IMG/VR virus record: IMGVR_UViG_3300041418_000129
Span: 1-30,713 of that record
From: a virus
Direction: 5' to 3' (one strand)
DNA length: 30,713 bases
Under the pieces are notes generated by a model. It had not been told where the DNA came from, searched no databases, and was given only the letters and a program-made list of their open reading frames with translations. The position numbers and the translations under genes are program-made. Positions 7,280 to 14,358 of the stretch are shown one piece after another (within the stretch, counting starts at the first letter, position 1; each line of letters starts with the position of its first letter).

Positions 7280-7419
7280 TGGAAAACGACAAACTTCAAG
7301 ACATCATCATCGAGGTTCCAATCGCCGAAAACGACGAAGACGCAAAAGCCAAAAACGTGCGTCAGGGGGAACTATATTCCACTCCAGATGGCGAACTTCG
7401 GGTCAGGATGCTTGAATGA
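7279..7419 (+). CDS. 46-aa acidic protein with GELY motif
   Basis: This short ORF runs from ATG 7279 (overlapping the upstream TGA) to TGA 7419, overlapping the nozzle-like gene's ATG by 4 bp. The product starts MENDKLQDIIIEVPIAEND and ends with VRQGELYSTPDGELRVRM. It is a minimal version of the 'G-x-L-Y-x-T-x-x-G-x-L-x-V-R' motif of the upstream gene. The overlaps at both ends, TGATG and ATGA, argue strongly that it is translated. Function unknown; a small structural adaptor is the simplest guess. Confidence 0.65.
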   Translation: MENDKLQDIIIEVPIAENDEDAKAKNVRQGELYSTPDGELRVRMLE

Positions 7420-10400
7420 ATCAACCGGCGCCATACAAACAAACCACGAAGGTCTTCGGCAACATGGGGATGGTCACGAAGTTGGACCCTGCCCAGTTGC
7501 AAGAGGGCATGTTCCAGCAATTAAACAACTTAGTGAGCTTACAGGAAGGCGCCATCGTCACTCGCAACGGGTTTTTCCGTATCAATTCAACGCCGCTGAC
7601 GGACAATTTCGGCAATGTTCTCGATTTCATCCACGTGCTGGCTAGGTTGGCAACGGGATCTAACGCAGCGAACAACTATCGCTACTTGGGCAGTGGCCAG
7701 CAAATCTTTCGTGTGTCCTCGACGGTGAATCCGATCGCCGGCTATGCCGTGGCGACGCTAGGCAATGGCACCAACCTCAACGAATTTGGCGCCTACTGGA
7801 GCATGGTGGCGTACCGCAAGAACTCAAGCGGATTGCCTTACGCCTACTTTGCTACTCCGACGCTGATGCTCAAAGACGTGTTGACGGACACGCCTAATGG
7901 CAATCTGCAGCCACTCGAGAAGTTTGGAATCGATCGCCCAGTGTTCCCGATGCGCGCGGCAATCGGCGCCGCCCTGCCGACGACCACCAGCAGCGGAAGC
8001 TGCAACACCCAGCTTTACACGGTCATCAATGTCAGCGGCAGCCCATTCAGCATTTCCTGGGGATCCGGCACACCCATCACCATCAATGGGCAGCCTTACG
8101 TGATCACCGCGGTCCAGGACGTGAACCACTTAACCATCCAGACCTCGGCCGGATATCAGAACGGGGTCGGTTTCACTGTTACGTTTGCCACCAATCCTGG
8201 CCCGAATGCGACGATCACCGACTACACCTACGTTTACACCTTTAGGAATCCAATCACGGGGGCAGAATCCAACCCTTCTATGTTCATGGTCACCGGCCTG
8301 TCACCGGTGAACCAAGCTGTCAATTTGACGATCAGCCCGATCTGCCCGGCGCCGCAACAGCCGAACGACATCACTCAGGCCGTCTACGTCGATCCACAGA
8401 TCTATGGCCCGAATTCGATTGCGATCTACCGCGCTGGCGGCTCTTTTGCTGACAACTTCTATCGTTTAATCGGCTATACGCAAGCCAACACAAACACCGT
8501 AACTGGAAGTCAAGTAAGCACTTCGGGCTACAATGTCGCACTCACCACTGGAGCGTTTTTCAATATCAACTGGCCGACCGGAACCCCCATCACGATCAAC
8601 AACGTCGTGTATACGATTCAGCAGGTGACTTCCACGACGGCACTTACGTTGCAGCAGTCAGCCGGCACCCAGACCAATGTCGCCTATTCTCAGACGTTCA
8701 GCCTGTCGACCGACGTGACTTTCATCGACACAATGTCGGATGCGGCGATCGCCAGCAACCCACAGGCGCAATTCGACAATGATCCGCCGGTCACTTCCAC
8801 CTTGCCGATTGCGTTTTCTGCCAGCATCAACGCCTTTGTTTCTGGTGGCACGGCAGGCAATATGGCCGAATATACCCTGACCGTCAACCAGGGATTCGCA
8901 CCTGGCCAAACCGACCTCGCGGAAGTTCTGCGGCCGGGCACCGCATTGAGTATCGGGACAGGCAACACACAAGAATTCGCCGTGCTTGAAGCGATTACCG
9001 GCAACCTGCAGATCCGGACTTTCTTCCAGTACACGCACAGTACCGGGGAGACTGTAAGCACTGGCAGCGTCTCGAACCAGCCTTGCAGTCTCTCGGCGCT
9101 GGCTTTCAACTCGCTATTCCTCGCCGGCGACGTAAACAACCCGACCTATCTCTACAAGTCCAAGACTGGCATCCCGGAGTCCTTCCCCGTTGTGGACCTC
9201 GAAGATGGCTCGCCGGGGTCGATCGAAGTCGGCAGCCCGTCGAATCCGATCATCGCCATCACGGAATTCAACGGACAAATCGTTTGCCTAAATCGCGACA
9301 ACATTTTCGTAGTCAACGTCTGGAATGGGGCGATGACGGATCCGATCATCTCGCCGGCGCAGCGCGGGCTGTACGGCCAACAGGCATGGTGCAAGGTCGA
9401 CAATGCCATCTGGTACGTCTCCTATGATGGCATCTACGCCTGGTCCGGCGGCCCATCCACTAAAATGAGCGAGCCGATCGACCCCTTTTTCAAAGGTGAG
9501 ACGGTCAACCAATTCGCCCCGGTCAGTTTCAGTACGGTCCCGGACGGCAATGGCGTAAGCGACGTCGCCTTCATGCAATTGAGTTACTTCCGCAATGAGG
9601 TGAGATTCCTCTACCGGGACACCGCCGGCAACACGCCCCTGCTTCGCTACCATACCATCTACAACCGCTGGTCAATCGATACGCTTTATGTCACGGACAC
9701 TTATGCGACGACGCCGTTGTCGATGTTGTTTGAAGAAGATACCGGTGATTTGCTGGTTGGCACCATCGAAAGCTCGAGCGGTGGGCCTTTCCAGGGTTAT
9801 CTGAATCAGATGGACATGCCGATCACGTCCACTGCGCTGGACACGACCGATGGATTCACCGATGCCGCCCAGGACAACGGGCATCCGATCTCATGGTTTC
9901 TACTCACGAATTTCTACACCTTGGGAATGCCGTCATTACAGAAGCAGTTCGGCGACATCGTGTTTGAGCTGCAAAATCCTTCAACCGTGACAGTGAACGT
10001 TTACTATGATTTCTCAACCACGCCGGATCCTATTGACGTGTTCGTCATCCCGCAAGCCGTTGGACGGCGCCGCGTGGTGCTGCCACTGAAATCTGGGTCC
10101 GCCCAGGAAGCCTACGCGATCGCCTTCAAGATCAGCGGCACAACCGCGACTCCCGTGACGCTGTACACGATCACGTTTAATTACCTGCCACTGGAGCAGA
10201 TCCAGCTCGGTCGCGCGCTCGACTGGGACAACCTTGGTTGGCCGTACGACAAGAAACTGCAGCAGCTCACTATCGAATATGACACTCAAGGGGAAGCAGT
10301 CACGCTGAACCTCGACATGTCGAGCGGGATCAGCCCAGCGCTCGAGACCCAAACGTTCCAGACCGTCACCTTGCGGAGTCCAACAAGCACGCTGGCAGTT

Positions 10401-11219
10401 GGCCCGGTGCGCAATCGGGACAACTTCCCGATCCCGAATGATGTGATTTGCAAAGCCATCCGGCTCCGACCAACGCCGCCTTCGACGAATTTCAAAGTTT
10501 GGGACTATGGTTTTGATTTCATCAAATATCCTCCAGACAAGGTCCTCTTTACGGACTGGGAAGATCTGGGGTACCTGTGTGATAAAGTGTTTCGCGAGAT
10601 CCTGCTCACGATCGATACGGGCTCCGTCGATTGTGAAGTGGACCTCTGGTTGGACGGTGTGGAGCGCCAGAGCTGGTACATCAATACCTCGACGATTGAT
10701 CGCGATCGGATATTAACAACCTCCAGCGATATCGTGGGGAAAAGTGTCCGTCTGGTCTTCACACCGGCAGCCGGGGGTAAAGCCCAGCTTTTCAATTACA
10801 AGTACAACTGGATTGTCGACCCATGCGCCGTGTTGCACTGGGATTCGTATGAAACGGCTTTTCAGTACGATGGCTTCAAGTTCATCAAACAAGTCTGGGT
10901 GGAGTACGTGTGCGAAAGTTCATTGACGGTCAAGATCTTCCGGGATATGAATCAGCAATTCCTCTCGACAACATTGCCGCCGCACACGTACCGCAACGTC
11001 GAACGCTTCTATTTGCCGCCGATTTCCACGAGTGGGTATACGAACAAGAGCAAGGTCTACCGGTTCACCATCGATCCGTGCAACACCTGTTCGCCGTTCA
11101 AGCTCTATAAGGACGGCACGAAAGTGGAAGTCATGTACTTGTCCGGCGACCAGCGCCAGGGTTATCAGCAGCAGCCGCTCTGGGAGAAGATTCCCATTGA
11201 TGTGCCGCCTGGAGCTTAG
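7416..11219 (+). CDS. Large tail protein, probable nozzle / tubular-B-like
   Basis: At 1267 residues this is the longest gene in the window. It opens with YKQTTKVFGNMGMV and LNNLVSLQEGAIVTRNGFF, like short-tail nozzle or stabilisation proteins that begin by listing parameters for a 'source and result' beta-propeller. Propeller-like segments follow (about residues 560-780), including QIVCLNRDNIFVVNVWNG and AWCKVDNAIWYVSYDGIYAW. Two inserted beta modules of similar sequence (PITINGQPYVITAVQD near 210 and PITINNVVYTIQQVTS near 385) are internal duplicates. The C-terminal 350 residues are beta-rich with a CNTCSPF motif. It is much longer than T7 gp12 (about 800 aa). Context fits the distal tail tube: adaptors upstream, fibres downstream. 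Identification by pattern and context only. Confidence 0.6.
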   Translation: MNQPAPYKQTTKVFGNMGMVTKLDPAQLQEGMFQQLNNLVSLQEGAIVTRNGFFRINSTPLTDNFGNVLDFIHVLARLATGSNAANNYRYLGSGQQIFRVSSTVNPIAGYAVATLGNGTNLNEFGAYWSMVAYRKNSSGLPYAYFATPTLMLKDVLTDTPNGNLQPLEKFGIDRPVFPMRAAIGAALPTTTSSGSCNTQLYTVINVSGSPFSISWGSGTPITINGQPYVITAVQDVNHLTIQTSAGYQNGVGFTVTFATNPGPNATITDYTYVYTFRNPITGAESNPSMFMVTGLSPVNQAVNLTISPICPAPQQPNDITQAVYVDPQIYGPNSIAIYRAGGSFADNFYRLIGYTQANTNTVTGSQVSTSGYNVALTTGAFFNINWPTGTPITINNVVYTIQQVTSTTALTLQQSAGTQTNVAYSQTFSLSTDVTFIDTMSDAAIASNPQAQFDNDPPVTSTLPIAFSASINAFVSGGTAGNMAEYTLTVNQGFAPGQTDLAEVLRPGTALSIGTGNTQEFAVLEAITGNLQIRTFFQYTHSTGETVSTGSVSNQPCSLSALAFNSLFLAGDVNNPTYLYKSKTGIPESFPVVDLEDGSPGSIEVGSPSNPIIAITEFNGQIVCLNRDNIFVVNVWNGAMTDPIISPAQRGLYGQQAWCKVDNAIWYVSYDGIYAWSGGPSTKMSEPIDPFFKGETVNQFAPVSFSTVPDGNGVSDVAFMQLSYFRNEVRFLYRDTAGNTPLLRYHTIYNRWSIDTLYVTDTYATTPLSMLFEEDTGDLLVGTIESSSGGPFQGYLNQMDMPITSTALDTTDGFTDAAQDNGHPISWFLLTNFYTLGMPSLQKQFGDIVFELQNPSTVTVNVYYDFSTTPDPIDVFVIPQAVGRRRVVLPLKSGSAQEAYAIAFKISGTTATPVTLYTITFNYLPLEQIQLGRALDWDNLGWPYDKKLQQLTIEYDTQGEAVTLNLDMSSGISPALETQTFQTVTLRSPTSTLAVGPVRNRDNFPIPNDVICKAIRLRPTPPSTNFKVWDYGFDFIKYPPDKVLFTDWEDLGYLCDKVFREILLTIDTGSVDCEVDLWLDGVERQSWYINTSTIDRDRILTTSSDIVGKSVRLVFTPAAGGKAQLFNYKYNWIVDPCAVLHWDSYETAFQYDGFKFIKQVWVEYVCESSLTVKIFRDMNQQFLSTTLPPHTYRNVERFYLPPISTSGYTNKSKVYRFTIDPCNTCSPFKLYKDGTKVEVMYLSGDQRQGYQQQPLWEKIPIDVPPGA

Positions 11220-11221
11220 TT

Positions 11222-11539
11222 ATGGCAACACCATCCAACCAGCAGTTCTCGTTTGTCACAATCACAAAGACTGACCTGGAAAAAGGAGACCCGACCCGGC
11301 TCAATCAGGCGCTGCGCTTCATTGCCGAGCAGTTGGCCGCGACACAGGGTGGCCAGGGGCCGTTCACCTTCAAGGCCGGGCCGTTTACGTTCAACGGGAA
11401 GGTGACGGTGAACGGCGGCCTAGTGGTGGTGCTGCCGAAATTCAGTGGGAACCAGGCCGCTAAGGCCGGCGGTTTGGTAGTGGGCCAGCTTTATCAATCA
11501 ACCGGGTCTTCAGTTGGTCAGGTAATGGTCGTATACTAG
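11222..11539 (+). CDS. Small virion protein with C-terminal GQLY motif, 105 aa
   Basis: The start is ATG 11222, 2 bp after the nozzle-like gene's stop. The N-terminal half is helical (TKTDLEKGDPTRLNQALRFI, then AEQLAATQGG), then comes a short beta part with PFTFNGKVTVNGG, then AAKAGGLVVGQLYQSTG at the end. This is the third protein in the window with the 'GG-x-x-V-G-Q-L-Y' ending, and the three flank the nozzle-like gene. The layout is typical of short proteins bridging tail and fibres. Exact function unknown. Confidence 0.65.
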   Translation: MATPSNQQFSFVTITKTDLEKGDPTRLNQALRFIAEQLAATQGGQGPFTFKAGPFTFNGKVTVNGGLVVVLPKFSGNQAAKAGGLVVGQLYQSTGSSVGQVMVVY

Positions 11540-11557
11540 CGCAAGAAGGAGAAATCG

Positions 11558-11761
11558 ATGAAACTCACGGGGTTTAATCTGCAGTCCAAGGATCACGAAA
11601 ACGGGCAGCTTGTATTCCAGCATGCTTTTAGCGGCAACTGTTTCACGATTGCGGCGACGCCAGAAGAGATGCGCCACTATCGCATTGGCGAGTACTACGA
11701 TTTGCATTTTGCATTGAACAACTTACACCACGAGAAAGCCAGCGGAGCGCAGGCCGCGTAG
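11558..11761 (+). CDS. Hypothetical protein, 67 aa
   Basis: A clear AAGAAGGAG ribosome site lies 7 nt before ATG 11558. The 67-residue product begins MKLTGFNLQSKDHENGQLVF and has a middle segment TPEEMRHYRIGEYYDLHF. It is soluble with mixed helix and strand and no recognisable motif. It ends 3 bp before the next gene. Probably a small virion or assembly protein by position only. Confidence 0.6.
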   Translation: MKLTGFNLQSKDHENGQLVFQHAFSGNCFTIAATPEEMRHYRIGEYYDLHFALNNLHHEKASGAQAA

Positions 11762-11764
11762 CAA

Positions 11765-12406
11765 ATGTTCATCGCCAAAATCCCGGAATTCAAAGGCCAA
11801 CTTTCTGTCGTCGTCCACCGGGCGAATGGCAGCACCGAAAAAGAGCGTATCGTCTCCAGCGATATGCTCTACACGCAGCCACGCAGCTTCTGGCGGGCTT
11901 TGTGGCGCCGGTTGAGGCGAGAGGCCCAGATCCCCGCGGCGATGGGTTTCACGGCCTTCCTGGCGTGGATGCTGGATCACGAATTCGGCGTCAGGGCGCC
12001 CATGATGTACAGCTTGGTGACGACCGCCGGGGTCAACTACCTCTGCAATAACTTCGCCAATGCCGGCGGCGCCAATGTCGCCAACTTCCTGTACCACGAA
12101 ACTGGCACCAGCAACACGCCAGCGACCATCAGCCAGACTGATTTGAGCGCTCCGATCAGCCAAGCGCGTGTCGCGGGCTCGAACAGCAATCCGGCCGCCG
12201 GGCAGTTCCTCAGTTCAGCCACGATCGCCTACAGCAACACGTACACGCTTCAGGAATGGGGTCTGTACTCATCTCTCGGTGCTGGGTTGCCGCCGACCGG
12301 TGGAACGCTCTGGGACCGTCGGGTAATTTCGCCACCACAGGGCGTGAATTCCGGAGATTCTGTTACTTATTCCTATCTCGCGATTGCTACGGCGGGTGGC
12401 TCTTAG
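11765..12406 (+). CDS. Virion-associated protein, 213 aa
   Basis: Two parts are visible. Residues 1-75 contain a basic helical stretch (FWRALWRRLRREAQIP) and a hydrophobic patch (MGFTAFLAWMLDHEFG). From residue 80 a beta-rich domain follows, with VTTAGVNYLCNNFANAGG, FLYHETGTSNTPA, LQEWGLYSS and a final SGDSVTYSYLAIA. The second part resembles a small phage surface domain ('Y-H-x-x-G-T-x-x-T-A, W-G-L-x-S, G-T-L-W-D-R') found in fibre or collar proteins. An internal ATG at 12001 could begin a separate form covering only this domain. No clear SD precedes 11765. The gene closes a tightly packed run; a 96-bp AT-rich control gap follows. Confidence 0.6.
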   Translation: MFIAKIPEFKGQLSVVVHRANGSTEKERIVSSDMLYTQPRSFWRALWRRLRREAQIPAAMGFTAFLAWMLDHEFGVRAPMMYSLVTTAGVNYLCNNFANAGGANVANFLYHETGTSNTPATISQTDLSAPISQARVAGSNSNPAAGQFLSSATIAYSNTYTLQEWGLYSSLGAGLPPTGGTLWDRRVISPPQGVNSGDSVTYSYLAIATAGGS

Positions 12407-12408
12407 TA

Positions 12409-12475
12409 GTTGACATTTATTCCTCGTAAGTCATTGAAAAAATAGATTCAGTTGACAGAAATTACGCGCTATCCT
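12409..12475 (+). promoter_or_regulatory. Control region with tandem GTTGACA elements
   Basis: The 96-bp gap after 12406 is AT-rich. It contains GTTGACATTTATT (12409-12421) and GTTGACAGAAATT (12451-12463), 42 bp apart, which is about four helical turns. The second copy is followed after 12 bp by TATCCT (12470-12475). ATG 12503 follows with a proper GGAGGG site. The element recurs in other control gaps. Promoter or operator role is inferred. Confidence 0.5.
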
Positions 12476-12502
12476 TCTCTCTGAAAAGGTTGGAGGGAAT
12501 TC

Positions 12503-12937
12503 ATGAAAGCGTATGCTACCAGCGGCCAGGTTACCGGGGCTTCGACCAAAACCATCATCTCACTGCGGGCCACCTCCTCGCGCCGCCCGAAACTACTTCA
12601 GGTTGTCATTGGATGCGAGGGCACGCCGGCTGACAACGTGGCTGAGTTCGCAATTCGCCGCTTCACCGTCGATGGCACCGGCACGGTCGGTAGCTGCTAC
12701 CAGGCTGATCTTGCTGATGGCACCCCTGTGGTCACGACCCAAAACAACTACACCACCGAGCCGACGTACATTGGCGGCAACATGTATGAGATCTCGCTTA
12801 ACCAGCGCGCCACGGTGATTTGGAATGCACCACTCGGCGCCGAACCATCAGTGACGCTCGGTAGCGGCGGCATCGGCATCCAGGCGATCACGGCACCAAC
12901 TCTGCCATACACAATCGGACTTTTGTGGGATGAATAG
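12503..12937 (+). CDS. Virion protein, probable fibre/decoration type, 144 aa
   Basis: The start is ATG 12503, 5 nt after GGAGGG. The 144-residue product is beta-rich, opening MKAYATSGQVTGASTKTIIS with ATSSRRPKLLQVVIGCEG, and closing TLPYTIGLLWDE. Its length, beta content and the terminal 'G-L-L-W-D-E' resemble small virion surface proteins; I cannot name the family. It is the first gene after a control region, so it may be made in large amounts. The HNH gene follows after a 57-bp gap with its own promoter. Confidence 0.65.
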   Translation: MKAYATSGQVTGASTKTIISLRATSSRRPKLLQVVIGCEGTPADNVAEFAIRRFTVDGTGTVGSCYQADLADGTPVVTTQNNYTTEPTYIGGNMYEISLNQRATVIWNAPLGAEPSVTLGSGGIGIQAITAPTLPYTIGLLWDE

Positions 12938-12957
12938 ACTCAATAGCTTACGTGTTA

Positions 12958-12986
12958 TTGATGGTACTTGGTAGGAGTGATATAAT
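12958..12986 (+). promoter_or_regulatory. sigma70-like promoter of the HNH gene
   Basis: TTGATG (12958-12963), a 17-bp spacer, then TATAAT (12981-12986). This is nearly ideal for a bacterial housekeeping sigma factor. The predicted transcription start (about 12993) is 2 nt from ATG 12995, so the mRNA would be almost leaderless. A TAGGAGTG half of the palindrome sits in the spacer (12972-12979). Confidence 0.65.
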
Positions 12987-12994
12987 GACTCATT

Positions 12995-13879
12995 ATGAGC
13001 AAAAAATCACACGCCGAGTACATGCGGAAATGGCGCAACGGGAACGAAGACTATGCCGAATACATGCGTCAATATCGCCAAGAGAATCGCGACAAGATTG
13101 CTAGCGATCATCAAGCTTGGCGCCAGCGTAACCAGAAACGTAACGCTGAACTGGCGCGCGAGTGGATTGTTAAAAATCCCGTTCTTGCTGCCTGTATCCG
13201 CAAGGCTCAGGCGGCCAACAGCCGTTTTCCTGGAAGACTCACGGCGCAGGATGTCTTTGAGATTATCGAGCGTTCTGGCTATAAGTGCCACTGGTGTGGT
13301 AAAGAAAATCTACGGGGGCCAGATTTGACGTTGGAGCATTTACAGCCGGTGAATGACAAGCGGTATCTCACGGTCGCCTGTCGCTCGTGCAATGGGGCGC
13401 ATAAGCACAAATATTCAGATCGCATCCCGATCACCCCGGAGGAGCGAAAGGCTAAAGATGCCGTTCGCCTACGTGGTTGGTATCTCAACAATCAAGATCT
13501 CCAGCGCCAGCGGCAGCGTGATTATGAGGCTCGCATCAGGCTTCGGGAACAAGGATTTCCCGTTGATGATGCGCCTCGGACTAAGGCGATCAAGTGGAAT
13601 CAGGCACACAGCGATATCAAACCGGCTGGCACATCGATGGCACAATTCCTCCACTCTCACGTAAAGTCTTCCATGGCACGCTATTCCGGCGACATCACGA
13701 TCAACGATGTGCGCGAGATCATCGACCGGGAAGAGCGGAAGTGCCGCTGGTGCGGCAAAGAGCGCCTTTTCGGCGAAGACCTGACGCTTGAGCACCTCGA
13801 CGAAACGAATGCGAAAGAAGCGATCGTTCTGGCGTGCCGGTCGTGTAACTCAAAGAAGTTACAGGAGGTAACAATTTGA
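12995..13879 (+). CDS. HNH endonuclease with two HNH/zinc modules
   Basis: The 294-residue protein has a basic N-terminal region with repeated EYMR and [RQ]xxNR elements. Two homologous modules follow. Module 1 has C98-x2-C101, LTLEH (H115) and C129-x2-C132. Module 2 has C250-x2-C253, LTLEH (H267) and C281-x2-C284. Both CxxC pairs hold zinc, and the EH lies in the beta-beta-alpha metal active site. HNH enzymes of this kind are typical free-standing phage homing endonucleases. The gene has its own sigma70-like promoter and sits between two structural genes, as expected for an intruder. Its TGA overlaps the next gene's TTG. The internal duplication is unusual and suggests a pseudo-dimer cutting both strands. 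Confidence 0.85.
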   Translation: MSKKSHAEYMRKWRNGNEDYAEYMRQYRQENRDKIASDHQAWRQRNQKRNAELAREWIVKNPVLAACIRKAQAANSRFPGRLTAQDVFEIIERSGYKCHWCGKENLRGPDLTLEHLQPVNDKRYLTVACRSCNGAHKHKYSDRIPITPEERKAKDAVRLRGWYLNNQDLQRQRQRDYEARIRLREQGFPVDDAPRTKAIKWNQAHSDIKPAGTSMAQFLHSHVKSSMARYSGDITINDVREIIDREERKCRWCGKERLFGEDLTLEHLDETNAKEAIVLACRSCNSKKLQEVTI

Positions 13880-14343
13880 GCGTAGTCTCCCCGCTCTATG
13901 GATCGAGCGGCCAAACCATCACGTGCACGTTCACTTCGCTCGGCGGAAGCTCACAGCGATGCTCCCTAGCGGTCGCGAGCGCTTCCGGAAGCAGCCTTGA
14001 AGTGTTTGTTGGAGTAGAGGCCACCACGGGTCCAGGCGGCGCTGGTTCGGTCAACGTCTACGGATACGGCACTGCGAACGGTGGAACAAATTACACTGAC
14101 GGTGTGCCGGGAACCGATTCGGCGGTTGTGCTCACCAGTCCACCAAACGTCAGAATCATCGGCACAATCAACTGCCCTTCCAGCGGGTCGAGCTACATCG
14201 GCGGGCCTTTCCCGTTGAGCCTTGCCTTTGGGGGTACGATGCCGGACCACTGGGGCATTGTCGTGGAAAATGCAACAGGAACTTCGCTTGCCGGCTCGTC
14301 CTGCAGCGCCTGGTATCAGTCGGTTCAACAACAGGTCGTCTAG
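13876..14343 (+). CDS. Virion surface protein, 155 aa
   Basis: The start is TTG 13876, overlapping the HNH stop as TTGA, with a strong AGGAGGT site 7 nt before. The product is Ser/Gly/Thr-rich and beta-predicted, with VASASGSSLEVFVGVEATTG and GGPFPLSLAFGGTMPDHWGI. The composition is that of a phage decoration or fibre-associated protein; I recognise no family. Overlap with the HNH gene means the endonuclease insertion left it translationally linked to the upstream gene. Confidence 0.6.
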   Translation: MSVVSPLYGSSGQTITCTFTSLGGSSQRCSLAVASASGSSLEVFVGVEATTGPGGAGSVNVYGYGTANGGTNYTDGVPGTDSAVVLTSPPNVRIIGTINCPSSGSSYIGGPFPLSLAFGGTMPDHWGIVVENATGTSLAGSSCSAWYQSVQQQVV

Positions 14344-14358
14344 GAGGAGGGCCTAGCG

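Noticed and set aside
12985-13100. ATG 12985 as HNH start
   Set aside because: It is out of frame with the HNH protein and lies inside the TATAAT-G sequence.
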